The notes under the pieces are model-generated. The model worked only from the letters and a program-made list of their open reading frames with translations, did no database searches and had not been told where the DNA came from. Of a DNA stretch of 64,000 nt, positions 7,848-15,925 are shown piece by piece. How positions within the stretch are numbered: position 1 is the first letter of the stretch; each line of letters opens with the position of its first letter. A program made the translations under genes and the position numbers. The stretch comes from Desulfovibrio cuneatus DSM 11391 (lineage in GTDB: Bacteria; Desulfobacterota; Desulfovibrionia; Desulfovibrionales; Desulfovibrionaceae). Location: assembly GCF_000430005.1 (NCBI RefSeq), contig NZ_KE387017.1:62001-126000 (forward strand). Direction: 5' to 3'.

Positions 7848-9161
7848 CTACACTTTCTTAGGGTTGATAATGGGAACGATAAGGATGGCGGAAAGCAGGG
7901 ATGCGGCAACCATGACAATAAAGAAGCCGTTCCAGCCAAAGCCTTCAATCACTTTTGCCACAGGCAGGCCGGTCATAGCTGCGCCCATATAGCCGAACAA
8001 GCCCACAAACCCGGTGGCTGTGCCTGCATATTCTTTGTGGGCCACTTCTGCCGCTGCCATGCCCGTGAGCATTTGGGGGCCAAAAATGAAGAAGCCGATG
8101 AGGAAGAACACGGTGCCAAGGGCAATATAGCTGGTAAGGGGCAACAGCCACAGGGCCCCAACAGACAACATGATGCCCAGCATGAAAATGATGTTCATGG
8201 GCACGCGGTTGCCACGGAAAAGAACGTCTGACCCCCAACCAGCCACAATGGTGCCAATGAAGCCGCCAATTTCCAGCATGGTAATGGCAGAGTTTGCCAC
8301 CACAAGGTCAACACCATGCTGACGCACCAAATAGAGGTTGCCCCAGTCGTTTACCCCAATGCGAACGACGTATACAAGCACGTAGGAAAGGGCGAGGAGC
8401 CAAATGTATTTGTTGGTAAGGACGTATTTTTTCAGAATTGTCCAGGTGGAAAGGGTGTTGTCACTTTTCTTGACCTGGTCAATTTCCAGTTCGTCGTTGC
8501 GCCATTCACCCACTTTGGGTAAACCCATGGATTCTGGCCTGTCGCGCAGCAGCAGGCATACCAGCACCCCGGCAACAATGCCGATAATACCGGGGATAAC
8601 CATGCCGTAACGCCAGCCGTAATGCACAGCAAGGTACCCGGCCAGCAAGGGAATAATGGCCCCGCCCACGTTGTGGGACGTGTTACACATTGCCCACCAG
8701 AAGCCGCGTTCATTACGCGAATACCAAGTGGTGAGAATTTTTGTGCAGGGGGGCCAGCCCCAGCCCTGGAAGAAGGCGTTCAAGCCCCACAGCAGGGCGA
8801 ACATGGCCACAGAAGAACTCATGCCAAATAGAATGTTGATAATACCAGTGATAATAAGGCCAATACCCATGAAATAGCGGGGGTTTGCCTTGTCGCTCAT
8901 AATGCCGCCAATAAAGCGGGATGAACCGTATACAATGTAAAAAATAGTACTAAGCATGCCCACATCGGAAAGCTGTAACCCTAGGTCTTCCAGCATTTTT
9001 GGCATAATGGACTTGTAACTGTTGCGGGTGAAGTAAAACACAGCATACCCGAGCCAGATGGAGGCCATTACGTGCAGTCGCCAATACTTGTAATCTTTGT
9101 CAATTTCTTCTGCGTTTTTGGTTACAGGCTGAGGTGGGGAAGCTTTAAGCCAGTCAAACAT
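7848..9161 (-). CDS. UhpC/GlpT-type organophosphate:phosphate antiporter (MFS)
   Basis: A 437-residue, 12-helix permease of the organophosphate:Pi antiporter family. It resembles UhpC more than GlpT: GWGWPPCTKILTTWYSRNERG, NTSHNVGGAIIPLLAGY, RDRPESMGLPKVGEWR and YVVRIGVNDWGNLYLV are UhpC-like blocks. Enteric UhpC is a glucose-6-phosphate sensor working with UhpA/UhpB. Neither is nearby, so here the protein more likely transports sugar phosphates or glycerol phosphates itself, as chlamydial UhpC does. It follows the phosphatase-family gene on the same strand by about 200 bases. A GGAG ribosome site precedes the ATG. Substrate cannot be fixed from sequence. Confidence 0.85.
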   Translation of the reverse strand: MFDWLKASPPQPVTKNAEEIDKDYKYWRLHVMASIWLGYAVFYFTRNSYKSIMPKMLEDLGLQLSDVGMLSTIFYIVYGSSRFIGGIMSDKANPRYFMGIGLIITGIINILFGMSSSVAMFALLWGLNAFFQGWGWPPCTKILTTWYSRNERGFWWAMCNTSHNVGGAIIPLLAGYLAVHYGWRYGMVIPGIIGIVAGVLVCLLLRDRPESMGLPKVGEWRNDELEIDQVKKSDNTLSTWTILKKYVLTNKYIWLLALSYVLVYVVRIGVNDWGNLYLVRQHGVDLVVANSAITMLEIGGFIGTIVAGWGSDVLFRGNRVPMNIIFMLGIMLSVGALWLLPLTSYIALGTVFFLIGFFIFGPQMLTGMAAAEVAHKEYAGTATGFVGLFGYMGAAMTGLPVAKVIEGFGWNGFFIVMVAASLLSAILIVPIINPKKV

Positions 9162-9364
9162 GGGATTCTCCTGCGAGTTAAGGGTGCATCAGAGAAACGA
9201 GTGTTTGGAACTGAATACCTTGCAGAAACCCAAACGGTGTTTCAGCATTGAAAATGTATATGTAGCGCAGGCAGGGCGACCTGCGGGAATGGCTGTGCGT
9301 ATTACCACGTGGTACCGGAATGCACAGGAGTGCTTTCTGTGTTCAGGGAAACTCCGTGTGGGAG

Positions 9365-10162
9365 TTAGCGGTGTTTTGCAATGGCTTCCAGGGCTTTGGC
9401 GTGCAGGCGTTTGTCGCCACTTGCCAGTACTTTCATGCCGGAATGCATGGTTAGGGGGTTTCCTTCCCAATCAGACATAACGCCCCCGGCTCCTTCAATG
9501 ATGGGCACCAGGGCGCAGTAATCCACTTCACGCATAATGCCGCTGTCGTAACACAGGTCTATTTTACCTGCGGCAAGGCTCATGTAACCATAACAGGCCC
9601 CACCATATACCCGCCACTTGGTGGAGGTACGCAGGTATTCATAGGCCGCTTTATCTTCCGGGAACACAAATTCTGTGTTGCTGGAAGCGGCAAGGGCGGT
9701 GCCCATGTCGTCGTGCTCGCGGGTGCCAATGGGCAGGCCGTTTACGGTGGAAGGCATGCCATGCACCCCAACCCAGCGTTCAGCCATTACAGGCATCTCA
9801 ACCACGCCAAGAACGGGCGAGCCATTGCGGCACAGGGCAATAAGCGTTCCATAAAAGGGGTAGCCCACAATGAACTGGCGGGTGCCGTCAATGGGGTCAA
9901 TTACCCACACGTATTCGGCGTCTGCCGAACTGGCCCCGTATTCTTCCCCCAGCATGCCGTGGTCAGGGAAAGCCTGGCGGATAATGCCGCACACTTCGCG
10001 TTCTACCCGTTCATCTGTTTCTGTTACTGGGCTGGCATCGCCTTTTGTCTTAAAGCTGTAATTGCCGCGCAGGTATTTCGCCCTGTGTTCAGTTAACATT
10101 TCACGTGAACGGTCGGCTGCCTGCATGGCAACCTTGAGGAACTTTTCGTATTCTGCGCTCAT
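9365..10162 (-). CDS. Inositol monophosphatase family protein
   Basis: A 265-residue Mg-dependent phosphomonoesterase of the IMPase/HisN/CysQ superfamily. Metal-binding motifs are GEEYG at residues 72-76 and DPIDGT at 89-94, with a third aspartate in the REVDYCALVPIIEGAGG block in place of the usual W-D-x-x-A. The start at 10162 was chosen because GGAG lies 6 bases upstream; a longer frame from 10228 has no comparable site. It may remove phosphate from histidinol phosphate, an inositol phosphate or a related monoester. Its neighbour, an organophosphate permease, suggests use on an imported phosphate ester. The true substrate is unknown. Confidence 0.85.
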   Translation of the reverse strand: MSAEYEKFLKVAMQAADRSREMLTEHRAKYLRGNYSFKTKGDASPVTETDERVEREVCGIIRQAFPDHGMLGEEYGASSADAEYVWVIDPIDGTRQFIVGYPFYGTLIALCRNGSPVLGVVEMPVMAERWVGVHGMPSTVNGLPIGTREHDDMGTALAASSNTEFVFPEDKAAYEYLRTSTKWRVYGGACYGYMSLAAGKIDLCYDSGIMREVDYCALVPIIEGAGGVMSDWEGNPLTMHSGMKVLASGDKRLHAKALEAIAKHR

Positions 10163-10279
10163 TTCAAACTCCATTTGACCTGTAAGGGTCTGTAAAAGTT
10201 GTTGTGTGCGTGCTGCAGTGTGTGGCAAAAATTACTACTGCAAATTTCGTGAACAGAAACGTTGGAAATTGCCCTGTTG

Positions 10280-11668
10280 TTACAAGCCCTCTGGGGGGCA
10301 GGTGAGGCTTGCCATCTCTCCAAAATTTAACGGGAACAGGGGTGGTTGTGCCCTGTATGGTTCAATGCATTCCAGCGGAATGTTATGGGCTTGGGCTATC
10401 ATTTCCGCCACAGGGGCAGCGCACATGCGCCCCTGGCAGGTGCCCATGCCGGGGCGAGCTTGAGACTTCAGGCCGTCTGGGGAATAGCTGCCAGCCATAA
10501 TAGCTTCACGCAGGGTTTTGGCGGTGAGTTCTTCACAACGGCACACAATGGCGCTGTCTGCCGGTTGCAGGCATTCCAGCCTGGGGGCAAAAACGGTATC
10601 CATAAATGGTTGCATGGCCTCGCAACGGCGCAGGCGGCGCTGTTCCGGCAGGGCAAAGGTGTTACGTTGTTCCGGAGTGATTTTGCCAAGGGTGTAGCAG
10701 GCATCAAGGGCTGCCAGGGTGCCCCGTGCTGTTGCGGCGGCAGCCCCGCGCACCCCCGCAACGTCCCCCGCGCAGCGCAGGCCAGCCACACAGGTGTTGC
10801 CCCACGTGTCAGTTTCCGCATGCCAGTAGCGTTGGCGGGGATTCCACACATGGCGCACCCCGGCAAGGCGGGTAATGCGCGATTCAGAAACAACCCCTTC
10901 GTGCAGCAATACTGTGGTGCCTTCCACGTGGCGTGTTTTGCCAGCAAAGTAGAAAGAAACACGCAAGTTGTTTTTCTCTTTCTCAATGGCAAGCTGAGTG
11001 GCCCCTGGGTAGCAGCGGGTGCGCAGGGCCATGTTCAGGCCAAGGCCCATGCCATGGGCCATGTACTGTGGGCGGGCCAGTGCCCCAGGCAGGGCAGGCA
11101 GGGCTTTTATGGGGTTGCTGAGATTTCCGGTAAGCACCACCCCTGCCACGCGCACCCCAAAGTGCAAAAGGTGGCTGACTGTTTGTAACAATAATGGCCC
11201 GTTGCCACACAGCACCACAGGCCCTTCGGGCAATATACCAGCGGATTTCAGTAAAATGTCGGTGGCACCTGCCCCCAGCACACCGGGTAATGTCCAGCCC
11301 GGCAGGGGCACAGGGCGTTCCATACCGCCTGTAGCCAAAATGATTTGGTCGGCCGTAATGCCGTGGCTTTGCCCTTTATGGCTGAAGTAAATTCTGCCAG
11401 GAGCAATGTGCCATACCTCTGCCCCCGCCAAAAAGGTAACAGGGGCGTTTGTGAAGGCCCGGCACAAGGAGGCCCCTTCGGCATATTCCTTACCAATGGC
11501 TTGCACTGTTGCGGGTTGGGCACTTCCGGCAGAGCGGAAAATTTGCCCGCCAGCTTCTGGTTGCCTGTCCAGCACTAAGGGCTGCACACCATGGCGGGCC
11601 GCTTCAAGGGCAGCAGCCATGCCCGCAGGGCCAGCGCCAATTACCACAAGGCTCCAATGTGTTTGCAT
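10280..11668 (-). CDS. D-hydroxyproline dehydrogenase, HcnB-like FAD/NAD(P) subunit
   Basis: A 462-residue flavoprotein of the HcnB/opine oxidase A/LhpB type. It has an N-terminal dinucleotide fold (VIGAGPAGMAAALEAARHG), a second nucleotide-binding half, and a C-terminal BFD-like domain with CRCEELTAKTL..GTCQGRMC, where four cysteines can hold an Fe-S cluster. In Pseudomonas such subunits form a heterotrimer with a DAO-like subunit and a small 2Fe-2S protein that oxidises cis-4-hydroxy-D-proline. Both partners are encoded immediately upstream, with only a 2-base gap to the 2Fe-2S gene. The electron acceptor is probably the quinone pool. HCN synthase is unlikely given the epimerase neighbour. 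Confidence 0.85.
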   Translation of the reverse strand: MQTHWSLVVIGAGPAGMAAALEAARHGVQPLVLDRQPEAGGQIFRSAGSAQPATVQAIGKEYAEGASLCRAFTNAPVTFLAGAEVWHIAPGRIYFSHKGQSHGITADQIILATGGMERPVPLPGWTLPGVLGAGATDILLKSAGILPEGPVVLCGNGPLLLQTVSHLLHFGVRVAGVVLTGNLSNPIKALPALPGALARPQYMAHGMGLGLNMALRTRCYPGATQLAIEKEKNNLRVSFYFAGKTRHVEGTTVLLHEGVVSESRITRLAGVRHVWNPRQRYWHAETDTWGNTCVAGLRCAGDVAGVRGAAAATARGTLAALDACYTLGKITPEQRNTFALPEQRRLRRCEAMQPFMDTVFAPRLECLQPADSAIVCRCEELTAKTLREAIMAGSYSPDGLKSQARPGMGTCQGRMCAAPVAEMIAQAHNIPLECIEPYRAQPPLFPLNFGEMASLTCPPEGL

Positions 11669-11670
11669 GG

Positions 11671-11991
11671 CTATTCCTTTGTGCCGCTGGGGGCAATGCC
11701 CGTAAAGTTGGGGGCACCCTGCTGGCGCCGCACGCGCATATCTTGCTTTACAGGTACAAGGCAGGCCCGCTGGTTTGGCACGCCGTTAATTTCCATAAGG
11801 CATTCGTAGCACACTCCCATAAGGCAAAAAGGGCCGCGCTGTTCGTGCTTGATGGCTGTTGTACGGGCATAGGGAATGCTGTAACGCAACACAGCGGCAG
11901 CTACGCTGGTGCCTTCCGGTACTACAAGGGCGTTGCCTTCCACAAAAATGGTTACCGTGGGGTCAGGGGCTGGCAGAACTGGCTTAAACAT
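11671..11991 (-). CDS. D-hydroxyproline dehydrogenase, HcnA-like [2Fe-2S] subunit
   Basis: A small ferredoxin-like protein carrying the cluster motif GPFCLMGVCYECLMEING followed by QRAC, which gives the four cysteine ligands typical of HcnA and the small subunits of D-hydroxyproline dehydrogenase. The ATG at 11991 (106 residues) has GAGG 5 to 6 bases upstream and fits the family length of about 100. An upstream ATG at 12060 would add 23 residues that include a poorly conserved stretch and would start inside the epimerase 3' region. It passes electrons between the two flavoprotein subunits encoded on either side. Confidence 0.82.
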   Translation of the reverse strand: MFKPVLPAPDPTVTIFVEGNALVVPEGTSVAAAVLRYSIPYARTTAIKHEQRGPFCLMGVCYECLMEINGVPNQRACLVPVKQDMRVRRQQGAPNFTGIAPSGTKE

Positions 11992-12085
11992 GCTGCACCT
12001 CAGGGGTTCTTCATTATTCCATTCTTCTGTTACGTTTGCTGCATGGCGTTCATTTGGCATGTGGCTTTGCCCTTCGTGTTGTTCT

Positions 12086-13093
12086 TTAATCCATGCGGAA
12101 GCCAAAGCGCAGGGGATCCTCTGGGTCGATGACAAACTTGTGCAGCCCGGTGAAGTGGGCCCTGCCGGAAACTTCCGGCACGCCGCCTTTGCATGTGCCT
12201 ATGGTAACGGCTTCCACAATGCGGGCCGTAAACTGGGTGCCAATAATGCTTTCATGCACAAATTCTTCGTTCAGCCCAAGCTGGCCTTTGGCGAACAGGG
12301 AGGCAACACGGGCCGAAGTGCCTGTTCCGCAGGGGGAACGGTCTACCGAGCTGGGCAGGAAAATAACGGTGTTGCGGAAAGTGGCTTTGGGGTCGTCTGG
12401 CTTGGCGTTGAACATGACGTGGGAAATACCCTTCAGGAAGGGGTCTGTAGGGTGCACAAACGGTACTTCCTTGCGCACGGCTTCACCAAAGGCCTGGGCT
12501 GCTTTGATGATATCGGATAAATGGGCAGGGCGCAGGGTCAGGTTATTCATGTTGGCCGCATCGGTAATGGCATAGGTATTACCGCCGAAGGCCACGTCAT
12601 AGGGCACAGGGCCAAAGCCGGGCACTTCCACTGTGCCGCTACGGTATAAAAAGGAGGGTACGTTGCGGAAGGTAACTTGCTTTACCCTTCCGTTTTCCAC
12701 CAGGGCGCGCGTGCGTACAAGGCCTGCGGCGGTGTCTATGTTTACTTCGGTAATTTTCCCCGTAATGGGAATGCGCCCACTTTCCAGCATGGCGGTAACG
12801 CATCCAATAGTACTGTGCCCGCACATGCTCATAAGGCCGCTGGCATCAATGAACAAAATACCCATGTGCGCTTCCGGGTGGCAGGGGGGCAGCCAAATGG
12901 TACCCGACATGTTCCCGTGCCCGCGTGGCTCCTGCATTACGGCAGAAACTAGCCAGCCAAGGTGTTCTTTGGCATAGGCCATTTTTTCTTGCATGGTGTT
13001 GCCAGGAATATCCGGCACGCCTGCAATAAGGTTGCGGGTGGGGTTGCCAGCGGTATGGGTGTCAATGGATTCAATGATATTGGTAACGTGCAT
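12086..13093 (-). CDS. 4-hydroxyproline 2-epimerase (proline racemase family)
   Basis: A 335-residue proline-racemase-family enzyme. Both catalytic cysteines are present: C91 in MSMCGHSTIGC and C255 in DRSPCGTGTSAR. Two cysteines mean racemase/epimerase activity; the related trans-3-hydroxyproline dehydratases have Thr or Ser instead of the second one. The enzyme should convert trans-4-hydroxy-L-proline to cis-4-hydroxy-D-proline, the substrate of the dehydrogenase encoded around it. Proline racemase is the alternative, but the DAO-like, HcnB-like and DapA-like neighbours match the hydroxyproline pathway gene for gene. Confidence 0.88.
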   Translation of the reverse strand: MHVTNIIESIDTHTAGNPTRNLIAGVPDIPGNTMQEKMAYAKEHLGWLVSAVMQEPRGHGNMSGTIWLPPCHPEAHMGILFIDASGLMSMCGHSTIGCVTAMLESGRIPITGKITEVNIDTAAGLVRTRALVENGRVKQVTFRNVPSFLYRSGTVEVPGFGPVPYDVAFGGNTYAITDAANMNNLTLRPAHLSDIIKAAQAFGEAVRKEVPFVHPTDPFLKGISHVMFNAKPDDPKATFRNTVIFLPSSVDRSPCGTGTSARVASLFAKGQLGLNEEFVHESIIGTQFTARIVEAVTIGTCKGGVPEVSGRAHFTGLHKFVIDPEDPLRFGFRMD

Positions 13094-13122
13094 GGCATTT
13101 TCCTTATGGGTGCAAGCTGGGG

Positions 13123-14319
13123 TTAGGCTTGGGCTGGCAGGGCAGGCGGGTTCAGGCCAAAACGGTCTATATGCAGTGGGCCAAGTTCTATGGCCGGTTC
13201 AAGCCCTTGTAACATTTGTGAAACCAGGGTGCCTGTAATAAGTGAAAGGCCAATGCCGTTGCCTTCATGCCCGGCGGCCACATACACCCCCTGTATATGG
13301 GTGGGGGAAATTATGGGTTTGCCATCAGGTGAGGCAGGGCGCAGCCCTGCATAGGCGCGAATGATGCGCGTTTGGCTAAACTTGGGAAAAAAGTGGGTGG
13401 CACGGCTGGCAATGGCGCGCATAACTTCCGGGTGGGGGGCAATGTCCATGCCCACAAAGCGGCGGCTGCTGCCCACCAGCACTGTGCCTGCGTGGGAAGG
13501 TTCCACCACAAAGGCTACCCCAAAGCGTTCCATTTCCGGGGTAACGCCTGTGCGGGCCACGCCGCCTTTGGCCGCAAGGTAGCCATATTCCGCATAATTT
13601 TTACCCACCAGCCCTTGCAGCCGTTCTGTTACCAGAATTTGTCCCTGGCGCGGGCGGATGGGCACCTGCACACCTGCCATGGCTGCCAGTTCTGGTGTCC
13701 ACACCCCGGCACACAGCACAACCTTTTGGGTGGCAATGGTTCCGTTGGTTGTTTCCACCCTGGCAAGCTGGCCGTTTTCCACCACGATGTTGGTAACGCG
13801 GGTGCGGGTAAACAGGTTTGCACCGTGGCCTTTTGCCATGTGGGCAAGGCCAAAGGCAAGGCGCATGGGGTTTAGCTTTGCATCCCCCATAAAATTCAGG
13901 CAGGCAACCACGTGGTCTGCCACGTTGGGTTCACGGCGGCGCAATTCGTCTTGCTCCCACAGCTCAACGGGCACGCCTTCGTTTTTTTTGCCTTCATAGG
14001 TGGCACGCACTGTTTCCAGGTCGTTTTCATTGTCCACCAAAAGGCCGAGCCCTTCCGGAGTAAATTCAATGTCACAGGGCAATAGGGGGGCAAACTGGGG
14101 GAAAAGGTCAAGGCCCATTTTGCAAAAACGGCTGAAGTAGCCTGGGGGGCTGTCATAGGTTACTGCATGGCCATCACACCGGCGGCTGGAACCCCAGGCA
14201 AATTCACCCAGTTCCACCAGCGCGACCTGGGCCCCTTCGCGTGCCAGGCAGGCTGCCACTGCTGTGCCCACAGCACCGCCGCCTATAACAACAATATCCG
14301 CAACTTCGTGTTTATTCAT
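13123..14319 (-). CDS. D-hydroxyproline dehydrogenase, DAO-like FAD subunit
   Basis: A 398-residue D-amino-acid oxidase-fold flavoprotein (HcnC/LhpE-like). It has an N-terminal FAD motif VVIGGGAVGTAVAACLA, a SSRRCDGHAVTY segment in the flavin-attachment region, and a C-terminal YVAAGHEGNGIGLSLITG FAD-binding block. This subunit carries the amine oxidation site that turns cis-4-hydroxy-D-proline into 1-pyrroline-4-hydroxy-2-carboxylate. It lies 29 bases upstream of the epimerase gene. About 186 bases without a gene separate it from the deaminase gene upstream. Confidence 0.87.
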   Translation of the reverse strand: MNKHEVADIVVIGGGAVGTAVAACLAREGAQVALVELGEFAWGSSRRCDGHAVTYDSPPGYFSRFCKMGLDLFPQFAPLLPCDIEFTPEGLGLLVDNENDLETVRATYEGKKNEGVPVELWEQDELRRREPNVADHVVACLNFMGDAKLNPMRLAFGLAHMAKGHGANLFTRTRVTNIVVENGQLARVETTNGTIATQKVVLCAGVWTPELAAMAGVQVPIRPRQGQILVTERLQGLVGKNYAEYGYLAAKGGVARTGVTPEMERFGVAFVVEPSHAGTVLVGSSRRFVGMDIAPHPEVMRAIASRATHFFPKFSQTRIIRAYAGLRPASPDGKPIISPTHIQGVYVAAGHEGNGIGLSLITGTLVSQMLQGLEPAIELGPLHIDRFGLNPPALPAQA

Positions 14320-14505
14320 GGCGCTTTGCTTCCCGTTGCACCCGTGCCGCTTGGCCTGGGCGTGTTACCGTAAGTGCTTAAGCTACACCAGTTTGCGTGG
14401 TTCCCAAGGCAGTACCCCCCGCCAAAAGAACGACCTTTTCTGGCAGGGGTGCCTGGCTCTTTCCTGCAAGTTACCCAAGGGGTGGCAGCCAGCAGGAAGA
14501 CGGGG

Positions 14506-15393
14506 TTATTTAAAGGTGGTGGTTTGCAACACGGCATCCACTGCGGCTTTGGTGGCGGCGGAAATAGGCAGGCGTGGGGCGCGCAACACCCCGTTACCCA
14601 TTCCCTGCTTTTGCAGTACATACTTGGTTATTTGCCACAGTTCGCCCGTGCTTTCCGTAAGTTGCAGCAGGGGAAGCAGCTTGCGGTACAGGGTGCGTGC
14701 CCCGACAAGGTCGCCTTTTTTGGTGATAAGATCGAACAGTTCCACAGCCTGGGCAGGGGCCACGTTAGCCAGTACGCAAATCCAGCCTTTGGCGCCCATA
14801 ACGAAGCTTTCATAGGCCAGGTTTTCACTCCCACACAGAATGACAAGTTCCTTTTCCAGGGTGTCCACCATAAGGGTAAGGCGTGTAATGTCCCCGGTGG
14901 ATTCCTTCAGGTATTCCATGTGTGGCAGTGTAGCAATTCGCTCCATTGTTTCCGGGGCAATGTCCACCCCTGCGCTGCCGGGGTTGTTGTATACCATTAC
15001 TGGCAGAGTGACATTTTCGGAAACATGCTTGTAGTAGGCATAAATTTCGTCTTGGCTCAGGTGCATGCCTGGGGCTGGCAGAACCATAACCGCGTCAGCA
15101 TTAATGGAGGCTGCGTGGCGGCACACTTCCAGGGTAGTTTCCATGTTTTGGGAAACAGCACCTATCATTACTGGCACGCGCCCTTTTACTTCCTTCATGC
15201 AGAATTCAGCATATGCCTTGCGTTCTTCCAGGGAAAGGGCAGCAAATTCCCCGGTAGCACCCAGGGGCAAAAGGCCGTGTACGCCGGAACCAATGAGCCA
15301 GTTCAAATGCTTTGCCGCTGTTGTATAATCAATTCCGCCATCAGCAAGGAAGGGGGTAACGGTTACCGCGATGATGCCATGCATTTTTTTCAT
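14506..15393 (-). CDS. DapA-family lyase, probable 1-pyrroline-4-hydroxy-2-carboxylate deaminase
   Basis: A class I aldolase-fold enzyme of the DHDPS/NAL family, 295 residues from the ATG at 15393. AGGTGAG lies 7 bases upstream; a GTG 12 bases further upstream is less likely. The Schiff-base lysine is in YLKESTGD (K163) and the active tyrosine in VYNNPGSAG (Y135); GATGEF is the substrate loop. In hydroxyproline degraders this family deaminates 1-pyrroline-4-hydroxy-2-carboxylate to 2-oxoglutarate semialdehyde. It is the first gene of the operon, downstream of a sigma-54-like promoter. Dihydrodipicolinate synthase is the alternative, but the operon context argues against it. Confidence 0.82.
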   Translation of the reverse strand: MKKMHGIIAVTVTPFLADGGIDYTTAAKHLNWLIGSGVHGLLPLGATGEFAALSLEERKAYAEFCMKEVKGRVPVMIGAVSQNMETTLEVCRHAASINADAVMVLPAPGMHLSQDEIYAYYKHVSENVTLPVMVYNNPGSAGVDIAPETMERIATLPHMEYLKESTGDITRLTLMVDTLEKELVILCGSENLAYESFVMGAKGWICVLANVAPAQAVELFDLITKKGDLVGARTLYRKLLPLLQLTESTGELWQITKYVLQKQGMGNGVLRAPRLPISAATKAAVDAVLQTTTFK

Positions 15394-15514
15394 ACCTGTT
15401 CTCACCTTGTGGTTGTGTTGTAGAATGCCCCGGTGAACAAGATTGGGGCCCTGTGCCGCAGCGTTTCATTGCATGTTGTGTAAAGCATATACATTATTGC
15501 TTGCAAGTTTGAAT

Positions 15515-15529
15515 GCAACTCTGGGGCCA
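15515..15529 (-). promoter_or_regulatory. Sigma-54-like promoter of the hydroxyproline operon
   Basis: On the minus strand TGGCCCCAGAGTTGC matches the -24/-12 consensus TGGCAC-N5-TTGC with the GG and GC at correct spacing, 122 bases before the deaminase ATG. The sigma-54 activator gene starts divergently about 400 bases away. The intervening 15540-15925 stretch is AT-rich, holds TTGC/GCAA dyads that may bind the activator, and shows no gene. Confidence 0.55.
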
Positions 15530-15925
15530 AAAATGCGGTAATGCAATAATTTGCTGTAACTAATGAATATTATTTTTTTGCGCATCGTATTTTTTTATTG
15601 CGCCGTGTATATTTGTGTTGCGTTTCGCTGCAATGGTCTGCATAATGTGCTGCATGTGTAGCGAATGGCAACAGATGCTGTCTTGCAAAGCGAAGAACTA
15701 CGCAGCAAGGGCATTGTAAAAGGAACTGGCTGCGTGTTGCAGCAAGATATGTCTTTTTTGTTACGCCTTGGTGCGTGATGTGCAACGAAGCGCTCCACAT
15801 AGGCAACTATTGGTGGGTAATGCAGCATTTTTCTACAATGGTGCAGAATGCCACTTCCTCTCTTTTCAGCATGAATTGGTACTGTCCAGGCAGGCTTCGC
15901 CTTGCCAGCAATTTAGGAGTTTTTC

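Noticed and set aside
14374-15423. Plus-strand frame of 349 codons opposite the DapA-family gene
   Set aside because: Antisense to a well-supported enzyme; no motif or ribosome site.
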